The notes: generated by a model from the sequence alone, not told the origin. 64,000 nt of DNA from Magnolia sinica (GCF_029962835.1 NC_080574.1:21364001-21428000), one strand, 5' to 3'. Counted from the first letter of the stretch, positions 1 to 12,683 are shown. Program-made: numbers and translations.

Positions 1-138
1 ACCAATCCCATCGGGTCTATATGTGTTACAAGCACGACCCCTTCTCTAGCTTTTACATTTTCATGTCTCACACTTGTAAAAATAAAACAACGAGTCATTA
101 TGTTTACTTCGAATTCATGGTGGGTACTTACAAACGGA

Positions 139-596
139 TTAGCCAATGGCTAGTGGTCGGTGTTATGTGGACCCCACCATGATGTATGTGTTTCGTCCAT
201 GCCGTCCACCCATTCTTCCATATCATTTTATGGAATGAGCCCAAAAATTAGGTTGATCAATATCTCAAGTGGACCGCACAGTGTTGATTGAACGCCCAGT
301 ACTGTTAAAAAGTTCTTGGGGCCACAAAAGTTTTGGATCAAGCTGATTTTTCTTTCCTTCATCCAAGTTTGTGTGACCTAATAAATAGTTTAGAGGTCAA
401 ATAACAGTTATTGTGGGCCCTAGAAGGTTTTTAATGGTGGACATTCAATCACTATTGTTTTCCCATGGTGTGGTTCACCTTTAGATTTAGATCTACCTCA
501 TTTTCAGGATCAAGCCCTAAAATTATCTTTCAAAATGGATGGACGGTGTGGATAAAGCACATACATCATGGTGGGGTCCACATAGCACCGACCATG
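139..596. mobile_element. MITE family A, near full-length copy
   Basis: The two ends are inverted copies of about 50 bp: the left reads GGTCGGTG then a GTGGACCCCACCATGATG core, and the right is its reverse complement ending GCACCGACC. There is no coding capacity. The interior has lines shared with the other copies in this window (a 'caagtggacc' block, a 'gttttggatcaagctgat' block, and a right block ending in 'ggatggacggtgtggat'). The outermost TIR segment seen in other copies (GGCTACTCCCC) is missing here, so the ends are trimmed. The long TIRs suggest a Mutator-like non-autonomous element, but I see no convincing 9-bp target duplication, so the superfamily is open. Confidence 0.7.
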
Positions 597-599
597 AAA

Positions 600-1340
600 C
601 GGTGTGAATCACCATAGGGTGGGCCACACTTGCATGGTTCAACACCACTATAGTATCACGCACCGTGCATATTGCTGTAGTAGCATAAACATCTTGAACA
701 CATTCCCATTGAATTGTTTCCTCACTGACGATTCTGATTTGCCGCTGAGAAAATGTGATTGCCGATGGTCCTTTCATTCAACGGTCTTGATTGAATGTTG
801 GAGGGCTTATTGGGTGGTCTCAATTTGGATCATCTATGGTCATGATCAAACTGGGGTGGAACGAACTTCCTGGGCCCTAAACTAGCATTGTAGACACTTC
901 AGTTTTTACAACAACAACTGGGCTTGGAGAAGGCTCGGAGGTGGCCCAGTGATCTTTCTTCTATCTATCGACCAATAAAGATGACTGCACTGAGTTCTTG
1001 GATGATGTGTTGATCAAAGCTTGGACCCATAAATAGAAAATAATTGATAAACACTCGAAAAACCTTAAAAATTACTTGGGTAGGCATGGGGCAACCATGT
1101 TAGACCGATTGCATGCCATACACACACTACAGTGGGCCCACACCTCAATTGATTTGTGTGTCACATATACTCTGTGTGCACTTGATGAATGGATTGGATG
1201 TCACGCCACGTTGGGCCCATACACATGATTTAGATGGTTTTTCATAAGTGGGTGTCCCTTCCCACGTTGGCCCCAAGCCCAAAAGTTAGGCATGGAGGGC
1301 GACAACATAGGAAACAATTGACGGGGCATGTCATTGATTT
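600..1340. other. Non-coding spacer with MITE-like scraps
   Basis: No credible gene is seen. Short open frames on both strands lack family resemblance. Scattered phrases such as 'gtgggcccacacctcaattgat' resemble eroded MITE sequence. Confidence 0.4.
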
Positions 1341-1344
1341 TTTA

Positions 1345-3270
1345 TCCAAGGTTTTTTACGTTCAATTCATTCATAATAAATTGTAGATACATAAGATAAG
1401 CAGAAATTAACTTTATATTAGAATCATTAAAATTCTGCAAATAAAGTTTCTTAAATGAGAATAAAACACACTCAACTTACATTAATTGGATATATCTGTG
1501 GTGTCAATGACTCTTATAAATATTACATGTTCCTAAAATGGCGTGATAAGGAGCTTTTTAGTGAACAGATTCGCAATCATCTACTTAGTGATGATGAACT
1601 CTACATACATTAGATGATTTTGAGTTTTTTCCTTTACAATAAGATATTTAATGTTAATATACTTCAACATTAATGAATACTTGTTGTTATTTGAAAAGAA
1701 AACCGCAATTAAGTTATCACAAATTTTTTTAATGGTTTCAGAATATGCTCTAATATCCGCAAACCTAAGAAAAAAATGCTTTAATCACAATATCTGATTT
1801 AATGCTTCATGACAAGCAATGAACTCAACTTTTATGGTGGATAATGTTATTGTCGATTATTTCACGCCTTTCCAAGACAGCCCTACCAACCATCATAAAG
1901 ATATGCCCTAAGGTGGGCTTTTTTGTTTTAATGCAATTACATAATCCGCGTCTGAATATCCAACTAACTCTAATTGATCAAACCTCTTGTATGTGAGTTC
2001 CAAGTTTTTTGTCCTTTGCGAGTAGCACAACACCTTTACAACTATCTAATACTACATTCCTAGATTGGATATATACCTATGTAACGTTCCAATTGCAAAG
2101 GCAATATCTGGACGTGTACAGATTTGAGTATACATAATGCTCCTTAATACTGACGCGTATGGAAAATCCTTCATTCCATTCTTTTTCGAATCATTCTTAG
2201 GATACTGGAACTAGCAGAATTTATCACCATATAATGGGCGATTGTCGAGAAGCATAGTTTTACATGTCATACCTTTCGAGTATCCTATCAATATAGGTCA
2301 TGTATGATAAGCTAAATAGTCCGCGTGATCTATCACGGAGTATCTCAATGCTAATGACATAACCGACGTCACTAATATCCTTAGTATTACTCAACATCCT
2401 AACGTCATTGCTAGCCAACAAAATATCATCAATATACAAAACCAATATGACGATCTTACTTTTACTGATTTTAACTTAAATATACTCGTCTGTAATGTCT
2501 TCTATGAAATCATATGAGGAAATCGTTTCATGAAACTTCAGGTACCATTGTCGTGATTTATGTTTCAGCCTATAGATAGATTTCTTCAGTTTACAAATCA
2601 TATGTTCTAAGTCATCATTTACAAAATCTTCAAGTTGCAATTCAATTGAGAAACGTAATCTTTATATCCATTTGATGCAGTTTCAAATCCATATGAGCCA
2701 CAAGAGCTATTATGATCTTGAATGAGTCTTTCTTAGATATTTGTGAGGAAATCTCCTTAAAATTAATGCATTCACGTTAGTTAAAATTCGGAACAACAAG
2801 TCTAGTTTTATATATTTCGACATTATCTTTGGAATTCCGTTTGGTTTTAAATACTCATTTACAACCAATCAGTTTTATTCTTTAGGGTAACTCAACAAGA
2901 TTTTATATTTTATTGTCCTTCATAGATTTCAACTCATCCTTCATGGCATCAATCTATCAAGAAGGGTTGACATTTTTTTTAAAGCTTGTGAAAAAAAATT
3001 TGGATCCTTTTCTATCTCTATGTCAAACCTGTACTCCTACAAATATACAATGTAATCATCTGGAACCGAATGTCTCCACTCCATTTTGGATCTTCTTAAT
3101 GGTTTGCCATTTGGAGTGTGATAGGGTTTTTCCTCCTTAATGGGTTGTATAGGACTCTCATCATGGTGATATGTAGTATTAACATGTTCAACTACAAGAT
3201 TCATAACCATGTGGTCCAGAATGACTGCGATGGGAGTCATAGTCATTTCTTCCTCAAATAGAAAATTCAT
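1345..3270 (-). pseudogene. Ty1/copia retrotransposon fragment (integrase-RT hinge, RT, RNase H), decayed
   Basis: Read on the minus strand. The stretch at 3037-3309 ends in a typical copia hinge between integrase and reverse transcriptase (arginine/serine block, then SVPDDYIVYL). At about 2260-2445 the catalytic RT core is visible as MVLYIDDILLASND, with the YIDD form of the YVDD box, followed by RDRSRGLFSLS and YIDRILERY. An internal deletion is evident because the residues between the YIDD box and the RDRSRG block are too few. Further down (about 1830-2200) phrases of the RNase H end and the 'TRPDIA' region can be followed in broken frames. Many stops and shifts make it a dead relic. Gag and LTRs are not recognised. 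Confidence 0.75.
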
Positions 3271-3640
3271 AATGTCACGTCCCAAAATCCGGGTACAGAG
3301 TGTGCACACTCAGACTCGAGTTTTAGTTCGTAACTCATACACAAAGTGTACTAATTTAATTCCTTAATCAATTTAATCAGAAATGATAAGTATATTCAGT
3401 CTAAGTTCCATCATAATCTCAATCACACATACATAACACTTAACACCAATTAACTAGGCATATATAGATCTTGACAACCCTTAAAATAAAATAAATCTTA
3501 AAAATTATTTATTTATTATATCATTGTATTATAATTATGTTTATTTCATACTAACATTGTTTCAATAAAATAAATCTAAATAATTTTTTAAAATCTCAAA
3601 ATCAATACCGATATGCATTTTACGTTAATCAAACTATGCT
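3271..3640. repeat. Possible LTR start or LTR fragment
   Basis: The phrase TGTCACGTCCCAAAATCCGG resembles the first bases of many plant Ty3/gypsy LTRs (TGTCACGCCCC...). It sits exactly where copia similarity ends, so it may be a later insertion. No matching second end is found, and the following sequence is AT-rich without further signal. Confidence 0.3.
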
Positions 3641-3981
3641 AGCAAGTAATGAAAAATGGTCTAATGCTGTCACTTCATCTTCAGATGAGTATGGTCATAT
3701 TTTATGTGGATCGTGTTCAGGTACAGTGTATCATTTTGGTTCTTACATCACATTATCCCATCTCTCCCTTGTATCTCGTATTCTCCCAACAAACCCTTTC
3801 TCTTAGGGCCTGTTTATTTTTTCAATGCGCTGGTAAATGCCTTTTCCCTGAGCATTTATTACTTGCTCAGGTAAATGCAGTAAAGTGGCGGAAGCCATCA
3901 TTTGGATTTCACGTATTTAAAAATTTTCTAAAAAGGAGAGAAATGGCAATTCCCGTGTTTGCTGAGGCAAGGAAAATGAGT

Positions 3982-4185
3982 GGGAACGGATTGGCTACTC
4001 CGCCCTGACACCAGCCATTTCGCGGCTGGTCGGTTCTCTGTGGGGCCCACCATGATGTATGTGTGTCATCCATGCCGTCCATCTATTTATATATATTATT
4101 ATATGATATGAGAAAAAAATGCAATCCTATCTCAATCTCAAGTGGACCACATTACAGGAAACGTGTGCTTACGTGTAGATGGGCA
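3982..4185. mobile_element. MITE family A, one terminus only
   Basis: Starts GGGAACGGATTGGCTACTCC, followed by the inner part of the TIR with a small palindrome (CCAGCC...GGCTGG), and the CCCACCATGATGTATGTGT core. Similarity fades after the 'caagtggacc' block, so the rest is lost or replaced. It lies inside the left part of the Harbinger element. Confidence 0.6.
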
Positions 4186-4189
4186 GGGT

Positions 4190-5700
4190 TCTCACGTCCT
4201 AGCAACCGTCCTTTCAGTAATCCAGATCGTTCATCTATCTAGCCCACTGCGGTGTACCGTCCTACTAATTTCATAGTTTCATCGTCATCGATTAGACTGC
4301 AAGGGATTGATGGACTAGGGATCTGCTCCATCCACACTGTGGCCCATGATTTGGACCATTTGAATTGTTACGCAAGGATGTCACGTGTCAATTTGAAACA
4401 CGTGTGAGATCTGACCTTTCCATTAGGTAGGGCACATTGTTTGGAAATTTTTAAAAATTTCAGCTGTCAATTTGAACATACATATCAAACTGATTGTTAA
4501 TAATTTTCAGTATGCATCCATTTATTTTGAATAGTGTGGCCCACCTAAGGTGTGAAATGGCCTGATTTTTGAAGCAAAAGATCTAAGCATTATGTCCAAC
4601 CATTTGGAAAGCTCGAATCTTGTACACGTGTTTCTTGTTGGCAATTCGACTGTTGTGCGGAATGTGGATGGTAACTATACCGTGGATGCTTTGGAAAATG
4701 AACGGTCATGAAAGTTAACTAATTTAATGGATGGATGGATGCATTGTGGTCAATATCACTGTCTCCATAGAACATAGCCGTATATCCGCATGGACTGCAT
4801 CAGACACGGTGGTGTGATATAGGTATATCACAACAGATGTACGCCAGTCGAAAATGTCCAAATATATGAAAACATGAGAAGCAAAAGAAAATGTCTATCA
4901 TAAGTTGTGCGGGATTAGATGGAATAGAAAAGAAACAAGTGGCGGATAAAGATATACAATCATCCTATAATTTAAAAATAACAAGGAAGGTAAGAAAAAG
5001 GACACCGACGCCAACTACAAGGGCACAGAATATCTCTGTCTGTTGGGTGAAGATCATTAGTCGACATGGCCCTAAAAACCATGGCCGGGGTCGCCGATGT
5101 CGTCTGTATCGTTTTTCGGATGGACGATGATGTACAATGACGGATGTCCAGGTCATCAGAAAATGCAGCATACTGAACTATATGAGAATCTTAAGTTTCT
5201 GACTCAACTTGAAGCCATCAAAACCCTCAACCTCAATAGATTCCCACCATTCTCTGATCAACTTGGAAAATCCCTCCACCTCCAACCACATGAGCACCTA
5301 AGATACATATATTCCAGGCCTACATCCCACCAACACGACGTAATACTTCTCCTTGCCCATCTGCATTGACATATCATTAATTGGCACAAGTCATTAATGA
5401 TCTTTATAGTATCCATAATTATAACCAATTACCTACTGAGTAATATGTCAGTGACGCAAGTGTCACCATAACTTGCGCGAAACAAAAGCCTGCATATAGT
5501 TCAATTTAATAACAATAATCTCTATCAATGCATGTGTTGTGTTCAAGTATTAATAACAAGTGATGTGTTATCCAAAAGTGCAACAAGAAACAGGTAGAAA
5601 TATCCAAAATTAAGTTTTACAAGTCTAAAAAATAATATAGTTAATGACTTGTCTTAAAGGCAAAGCCTACGAATGATTGCTTCCAGCCAGTCAAATTAGG
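4190..5700. other. Harbinger left interior, non-coding
   Basis: No gene recognised. The open frames here are short and without family resemblance. Phrases such as 'tgtggcccacctaaggtgtgaa' suggest further eroded MITE sequence. Confidence 0.4.
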
Positions 5701-5712
5701 GAAAATGTTCTT

Positions 5713-6883
5713 TCATACGTGCGGTCCACCCCCATTCAGTAACATTCTTATGAATGAAATTCTCTTCTCTTTGGAAAAGTTAAGGAAGGAGGCCCCATAC
5801 GCTTCTTCTTCTAATAGCAACTTTGTTGCCCGTAAGACCTCATCAGCCGTCAGTCCCTCTAACTCTTCCAAAGCCGGTATAATTTGTGCCATTTGACCAA
5901 AGTTCGGACCCCTGTCGATGAAAATGGCAATTGACTTCATGGCACCCCCAATATCGACCATCCCGGTGCCAATCTGATGTTCAGGTCGCTCGACCCTCGG
6001 TCTCTTTTTAGAATTAACCGTGGAATTCATGTTGCAGGAGGCATTCCCATGCTGTGTCGGACTCGGACGAGGAATGTTGTCGCCTCCAGGGCTGTCGTCA
6101 GACCAATGGATATGCGGTGCATCATCGCCACGTTCTTCAGAAGATATTATATTAATATCATCATTCAGATCAACAGTGTGGTTAGACGACACATCTGTAT
6201 CTCTCCATCGAGGAGTGGTTGCACAGGGAGGGAAGTTACCAGTGGCAGATGCCTTACCAGTAGCCCTGTCGTTTCCAAAAATGAAGTCGAGATCATCATA
6301 TCTGGGTATGGGTTTGCCGCGAAACTGGGCAGCATCTGGATGAGACTAGACATAACACAAAAAAAAGAACTAGTCATTAACATTGCACTTTCTATGATGA
6401 GATATGATGTAACTGTTAAAGAAACTACACCTTAACGTAGTCCATCCACGCTTCATCTGATGCGACGACAATTTGTAGGTCTGGGTCCCATCCAAAACCA
6501 GACGCACTCCGTAGATCTTTGACAGTGAAGAAGTTTTTTTTCACCGTGCGGATGCGATTTTTTACGTTCGCATTAGTGATCTTGAGGCATAACTTCAACA
6601 TCATATTTTCAACGATTCCTGTAAATGATTCTATTTTAAATCCAGCACCACTTCATCTTCCAGCAATGACTAACTCCATTAATCCATCAATTAGGATGTC
6701 GTCCATGTCGTCCGTCCAACGAAGGACACCTCCATAGGACTGGTCCTTAGTTCCACTGTTCAGTATATGTTTCCTGGGCGATCTCCGTGGGGTACTAGTA
6801 GGTGATCCCACGTGATATTTCGTCGAAGTAGATAGTATAGAGTCTCTATTCGATGATATGGAGCCACTTTGGTCTACCTCAAT
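5713..6883 (-). pseudogene. Harbinger ORF1: Myb/SANT-like DNA-binding protein, broken
   Basis: Two exons are readable on the minus strand: 6883-6431 (151 codons, acceptor catag|att, donor aag|gtgtag) and 6345-5713 (acceptor tctag|tct, to a stop). The first holds the SANT-like motif around RWTDDMDDILIDGL, followed by a GFKIESFTGIVENMML helix. The join reads DYVK-SHPDAAQFRGKPIP and then YDDLDFIFG and RATGKA, the conserved block that follows the Myb/SANT-like domain in the plant transposase partner proteins and their domesticated relatives. The C-terminal end (EELEGLTADEV, then a leucine/glutamate-rich helix) also fits. A TGA at 6653-6655 interrupts the domain after VIAGR. Any upstream exon and the start codon were not found. 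In the family this protein binds the transposon ends and brings the nuclease to the nucleus. This copy cannot do so as it stands. Confidence 0.75.
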
Positions 6884-7173
6884 CTATGAGAAGATAAATG
6901 ATGCGACAACAAGTTAAAAAAATTATTCTACCGCATGAGTAAATAATATGAAGTCCAAAAAAGCTTGCATATTAAATAAAACAAAATATGTCACACAAAA
7001 AATAGTGATCTAATTTGACAGTCTTGAATAATACTCAGTTAAACCATCTTTGATGTACGTCTCACTACAATGCATTTAATTTGTTTAACTCACTAGATGA
7101 GCTTGGTTCCACATTCTGGAAGCTATTTCATCGCGTTTTCTAGCCCACTCCTCTCTTTCATGTGGAGTGACAT

Positions 7174-8482
7174 TCAATAGCACACGACCTTCATCGAGGA
7201 CAATACTTCTGTAAGTGATGGGATCACACCATCAGTACCACAACTTGACGACTCCTCAACCTCAAACATGTCATCGTCTCCAGATATTCTTATGAAGTTG
7301 TGTAACACACAACAAGCTAGCATTATCTTTACTTGAGTTTGTATCAGATATTGTGGAGCAATCTTCAGAATTGGGAACCTGTCTTTCAAAACTCCAAAAT
7401 ATCTTTCTATTATATTCCTCAGTTGTGCATGGCGATAATTGAATAACTCCCAAGCATTGGATGGTTTCCGACCGGTACGATACTCATTGAGATGGTAACG
7501 TACACCGCGATATGGGGCCATGAAACCAGGTAAGTGCGCATATCCTGCATCAACTACGTAGTATTTACCTACATTTTAAAAATAATTTCTGATCAATATC
7601 AATTCTTATTCGTTTGATGTTATAAAGCCATCAGAGTATTTGATGTCCATGGGTTTTACCACTGGGCATTACGAAAGGATCGCTTGAGTGAGTCAAGGCA
7701 CTTTGCAAAACGCGTGCATTTGATGCGGAACATTCTCATCCCGCTAACATGTACACGAACTTCATGTCGAACTTGCAAGCAGCCAGGACATTTTGTGATA
7801 TATATCCTTTCCTATTTCGATAGACAGCACTATCTGCGGATGCTACAAAAGCTGGGATGTGTGTCCCATCAATTGCTCCGATACAATCCTAAGTTAAACT
7901 TATTAATCATTATGTGATATTGGCATATGTAATTCAATCCCGACATATCGTAATTAATTGTGATGAGTATATGTATTATCATACCTGAAAGTAATCCACC
8001 CAATGTGGGTTGGATGAAATCTCAGGTGCGGTATTGAGTGTAGGTAGTGTAACAAAGTCTACATATAAAGAGACGACTGCATCCAAGACTCGATTAAAAT
8101 ATCGACTTACGGTTTCGCCTGACCTTATAAAATGATGTCCAATCACTCAGTTCCGGACATTGTGGCTTAATGTATGAAGAAACATGACAAGTTATTCTTT
8201 CATACTTACGTGCTTCGCATCCGCTAACAGTCCCTTATCTCGCAAGATTGAGGAAAGATTGAAGAACGTGATCTTTTTCATCCATAGTTGCGAAACACAA
8301 TCAATCTCCCTTGCCCTAATAATCTCATTGATAATACGGGCACGGTCATAATCAGCAGACCTGGGAGGGTTTTGAAAGAGGTACGTGTGAGAATACTCCC
8401 CAGCAGCAATTGCAGTAGATCCCGCAGCCAATATAACCGCGAAGAATTCTAACTCTTCGTTCGACCAGTCGCTCCCAGCCAT
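7174..8482 (-). pseudogene. PIF/Harbinger DDE transposase (HARBI1-like nuclease), three nonsense codons
   Basis: Three exons on the minus strand: 8482-7985, 7888-7660 and 7568-7174, with GT-AG introns and phases that agree. They give about 373 codons, usual for this nuclease. The catalytic triad is visible: D in GAIDGTHIPAF (about residue 173), D in YYVVDAGYAHLPGF (about 249) and E in LRNIIERYFGVLKDRFPIL (about 297). The end VKIMLACCVLHNFIRI is typical. The start MAGSDWSNEE is the first in-frame ATG. Breaks: TAA at 8192-8194 where the family has glutamine, TGA at 8147-8149 where arginine is expected (HNVRN*VIG), and TGA at 7736-7738 where tryptophan is expected (YMLAG*E). All three can be explained by C-to-T changes. 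It lies upstream of the Myb-like partner gene on the same strand. Confidence 0.85.
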
Positions 8483-8484
8483 AT

Positions 8485-10230
8485 TGATTCACCCCTCTCT
8501 ATATAGGATGCATGTGACTTTGATTAGGACGAGGACACGACAATATGTATTTTAGGACAAAAAATTACATTGATGGGTTTTAATGGAAAAGCTATGAAAA
8601 CCGAAACAGATTAATGGAGAAGAGATTAATGGAGAAGAAGAGTTGTGGTTCAGAAAATAAATAATGGTTAAGAAAAAAATATACAGTAATGTCTCTGATT
8701 CAACCAGAAAAAAGATCAAAAAACCTATTACTACGATTTTCCAATATGACAAATTTTAATGCATTTGCCATCCAGGTTGCAGTGAATAGGGCTGTCAATG
8801 GGCCAAGCTCAGGCCTACCGAAATCAAAACTCATAAAGCAAATCAGACTCTCAAATGGTAATGCCACATCAGCACTTGTGTGATTAAAGATCCTGCTCTT
8901 GCAAGCAGCCATAACAGTGCTCGTCTATTGGTAATTCAGAAGAGAAGTTACTGGATTTACCTAACAATCCTAATTTTTGACATTTTCAATCTTCTATCAA
9001 TTGCAGCAAATGAAAATAAGAGACAATACTTGATCATGCCACCCGTAATGGTGCCCCATACAAGATCTTGCTAGACTTTAACAAGATATTGGATCAGCTC
9101 CTAGCAGTGAGCTGAAAATTGCACTGTGGTTAAATCTTCCTAACTGTCCAATTGGTGGGGACTACTCAATAAATTATTCACCAGTGCAAGAGTAATGGGA
9201 AATCAGATGGTTAAGATTGCCCATTCAGTATGATTTTTGGGCTAAGTTCATCCACAATAGGTTTGGTTGTTTGGATTGCCATATGTGTATGCCATTAGTT
9301 CTGAGAATCTAATCTTAATCAAATGTCTTCATCCTTAAAACAAAAAAAAAAAAAAAAAAAACACTAATAATAATTTGAAGAGATGGAGCATGCCAAGAAA
9401 AAGAAAAAGAAAAGGCAATTAGAAGCAAAAAGTTGTAGTAATCCCAAATTTTCAAAACACCCACCTGAAAAAGAAAAAGAAAAACCTGAATAGCACGACA
9501 AAACCCAATAGCAATCAGAAGCAAAAAGTTGTAGTAATCCACCAATATAAGAACCCAAATTACTCAAATAAAAAAACAAAAAATAGGAACCTGATACAAT
9601 GCATGGATTTTGTAGTTGCTAACATCCACTAAATTAGCAAATAACTGGGTCAAGATAAGAACCTGATACAATGCATGGATTTTGTAGAATAGGCCAGAAC
9701 AAACTGGCAACTGACCTTTCCATTGACTGATGATCTGCTCCATTACTGAACTCTGCCCACTTCTCCATGGATAATGACGAGGCCATATATGTCATCTTCT
9801 ACCCTTTTGAATATGATGTTTAGGTAGGGACAGCACAACAGCATAGTTTAAAAACTGGACTTGATATCCAATTAGGTTGGGTCAAAGACTCAATTTTACT
9901 AAACCACAGATATTTAATAACTAAACCACAGATAAGATTTTACTAATAATAAGCACTTGGAAAAGCAATGAGTATAAAAAGAAAACCCCACATCAGAAAT
10001 GCTCCAAATATCTTAGAAAATTCCAGAATGCAGAAAATAAATTAAATAAATAAAGAAGAGTAACAGAATCTGAAAAACCAAGTAACCAGACCAACGCACC
10101 ATTTTCCATAACACAGCCCATCTCAGAAAAGAAAATAAAACTAAAAACTGAAAACCGACATCTATAAAACCACAATTTCCATGCAATCCTTCTCTTCAAA
10201 ACAAAACAAAACAACAAGAAAAAGAAAAAA
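8485..10230. other. Harbinger right interior, non-coding, with short internal duplications
   Basis: No protein family is recognised. A 23-bp phrase (gaagcaaaaagttgtag...) occurs twice (about 9423 and 9518), and another (cctgatacaatgcatggat...) occurs twice about 73 bp apart (about 9591 and 9662). A run of A's sits near 9342-9361. The minus-strand frames here are T/F-rich translations of A-rich DNA and look spurious. Confidence 0.4.
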
Positions 10231-10479
10231 AAAAACATTTAGAATCTCAATTCAAAATTCACAGCAACAAAACCAAAATGAATAAAAATGGAGAGAGAGA
10301 GAAGCAAAGCAGCAGCTAAAAACGAGCATAATTTCCATACTCTCCCACCCACCATAGAGGAGAAAACAAATAAAAAAATAGAAATAGAAAAAAAATGAAG
10401 CTTCAAAAACCAACCTGCTGCTTTTGAAGCTTTGATTTCCCAATGAGAATAGGAATCTTCAAGAGATTTTCTCCTCACC

Positions 10480-10800
10480 TCTGCTCTGCTCTGCGGGATT
10501 CTGCTATCACATTCTCTCTCGCTCAATCCTGAGCACACAGTGTTGCGACCGGCCTTGTTCCCGCCCAAGTACGGCAACCTGTCTAGAGGAAGACGATAGG
10601 TCAGGCAGGATTGCAAATGCGAAGTCGGAGCGGAGCGGGAGTACATGCGAGATGAGGTTTGCAGGAAGACATACCTGTGAGGGAGCGTTGCGAGAGATGG
10701 ATATGCGGTTTGGGCGGGGACACTGATATATAGATGGAGATGAGCCCGAGGTGTTACGTGCTCTCGCGGACCACCATCCCTTCCGTCCAATCTTGTAGTC
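10480..10800 (-). promoter_or_regulatory. Candidate promoter and leader of the Harbinger genes
   Basis: On the minus strand, a TATA-like CTATATATCAGTG near 10720-10733 lies about 250 bp inside the right end of the transposon and upstream of both minus-strand genes. It is followed by a GC-richer, leader-like region with possible splice signals (an ACAG/GTATG near 10675). Placement is as expected for this kind of element. There is no direct evidence of transcription. Confidence 0.3.
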
Positions 10801-11011
10801 TTGAAACAAATCTCGCCCGAATCGCTGAGATTCCCAGCGAATCCCCCGTCTTAGAAACGTGAAATCACCCCTGCCATCTGCACGCCGCCCGTCTATCAAT
10901 CAAACGTGCGAAATGATCATAAATACCTATTTCGCGGTGATTTCACCCTACCCGCAAAAACAAACAGGCCCTTATATTAGAAACTTTTTAAAAAGACCAG
11001 TTGATGTTAGT

Positions 11012-11125
11012 AAGTTTTGTAGGTCCCATCATGATGTTCAGGCATCTACATTGTCCACCTACATTTTGAGATCATTTTAGTATGGGCTCACAAATTGGGC
11101 CGATCCAAAGCTCAAGTGGTAACGC
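11012..11125. mobile_element. MITE family A, end fragment
   Basis: Contains the diverged core GTCCCATCATGATGTTCAGG and the 'gatccaaagctcaagtgg' block, in the usual order and spacing, then similarity stops. Confidence 0.45.
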
Positions 11126-11129
11126 TTTA

Positions 11130-12680
11130 CCAGGATCGACATTTCTTCTAGGAAGGGCCCCTATGATCGACCATGCATTATGTAAATGTAATGAATGATG
11201 GATGATATGTAAATGCATATTTTTCATATTTAACATAATTGTCTTGATTAGAATATTCACATATGAATTTAATGTACAATTATCATAACAAAATACTCAA
11301 ATCAGTATATCAATCAATTAAACAATTACAAACGATTTATTTTAATTTTAATGAATTATGAAACAAGTTGGGTTACTCACTTGAGTCTGGTAGTGTAGAA
11401 TTCACAAGGTAATCAGGTTGGTTTGAATTCAAAGATCCTATCAATTATATTAACAACATTATTATTCATCTAGTTATTTTATACGGTGGGGTCCACCTTG
11501 ATATACAACCTAAGTGGTCAAATCCTAAATGATCAAATAATTAAAATTATATTTTTATTTAAATTTAATTATCAAGATTTAGATTTTCTTTTTAAGATCC
11601 TGAAATTGAATGTCAAATAATTAATCGGGGTGACCCACCGGATGATTAGATCATCCAGATTTTTCAGGTGTTACCATGTTTTGTCTCTACACATTAGATG
11701 GATGGTGTGGATCTAACCACACATACACTGATGGCCCATCCAATGGTCGAATTGATATGAAAATTAGGGCTTTTGTATATTTCAGCCTTACGGATCATAT
11801 GATCTGTACAGATCTATCTTAACATAATTACATTCCATCTATTCAATTTATTTATAAAATATTACTAACCATATCTGAAATCATAAAAACATCATTTTAT
11901 TAAAATTAACTCTACACACCTATATAATGATTGTGTGGATGATCCACACCATCCACTGTATAGGTCAAAAAGAAATTAACAACATAATTAAAAAGATCCG
12001 ACGATTAGAACTTATCTAATCGAGCTTTCTAAGAATCCCCTCTCCCTTATTCTCCAGAGCTTCTTATTTTTTTAATTAAGCAGAAACTTCTCCGATTTTT
12101 TTTTTAAAAAAAAACTTCTTTTGATAAGATATGATGAGCACATCCTCCCTTTTCCTGAATTTGAATTTTTTATATGACATTTGATAAAAAAAATTTATTA
12201 TTACTACTTCAACAAACAATCTGTAAACCTCTTTTTCAATTAAGAATGACTCTACCAACTCAACTATTAACTTATTTTTATTTTTTATTTAAAATTAAAA
12301 TTTTTAAATATTTATTTTAATTTTTTTAATATACCAAAATTTATAGTTGTTCCAGATAATGTTTGTACTCCCAATATTTTTAGCACTTTTTGATCAATTC
12401 AATAGTCAATATAGATTTTTCAAATATTCTTGATATGATCGAGCTTTTGTTAACAGCATCGGCATTTGCTCGATTGCATTGAGTGATCTGTCAATAACAT
12501 TGATACACTCCATTGCTGATCAACTCGAAACAAAATGAAAATTTTAAAATTTTAACTTGGTTTTTAAAAAATAAAAGCATTACTCTATTTAATCAAATAA
12601 GACATTCTCAACAACATCTAGGATCCCACTCACCTCCGTCGATCTGGGATCCATCGAAGCCGCCCCTGGCTTGCACACGT
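11130..12680. other. AT-rich intergenic region
   Basis: No gene seen. MITE-like phrases appear around 11485-11520 and 11690-11760 (ggatggtgtggatctaacc). The remainder is A/T-rich low-complexity sequence. Confidence 0.4.
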
Positions 12681-12683
12681 AAG

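Larger units (their letters stand above)
3806..10971 (-). mobile_element. PIF/Harbinger-type DNA transposon, apparently full length
   Basis: The left end starts GGGCCTGTTTATTTTTT and the right end is its inverted copy (AAAAACAAACAGGCCC), each flanked by TTA (3803-3805 and 10972-10974), the target that PIF/Harbinger elements duplicate. Because TTA is the fixed target of the family, the match alone is weak proof that both ends belong together. The stronger support is that the two genes expected of this superfamily (DDE nuclease and Myb/SANT-like protein) lie between them, both on the minus strand. A MITE copy is nested near 3982, and the right 2.5 kb (8.5-11 kb) is non-coding, with a likely promoter and leader for the minus-strand genes. 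Both genes are disabled. Confidence 0.7.

Noticed and set aside
8190-8210. An intron donor (CAC|GTAAGT) at the end of the first transposase open frame
   Set aside because: The protein continues in frame past it (VSMKE, stop, LVMFLHTLSHN), matching the family without a gap, so the TAA is a nonsense codon rather than intron sequence.
9315-10443. Several hydrophobic, Phe-rich minus-strand frames that could pass for membrane proteins
   Set aside because: They are translations of A-rich non-coding DNA inside the Harbinger element, without start context, conservation or family motifs.
10239-10899. A 183-codon minus-strand frame near the right end of the Harbinger element
   Set aside because: Composition and position suggest promoter/leader sequence of the transposon genes; no recognisable domain.
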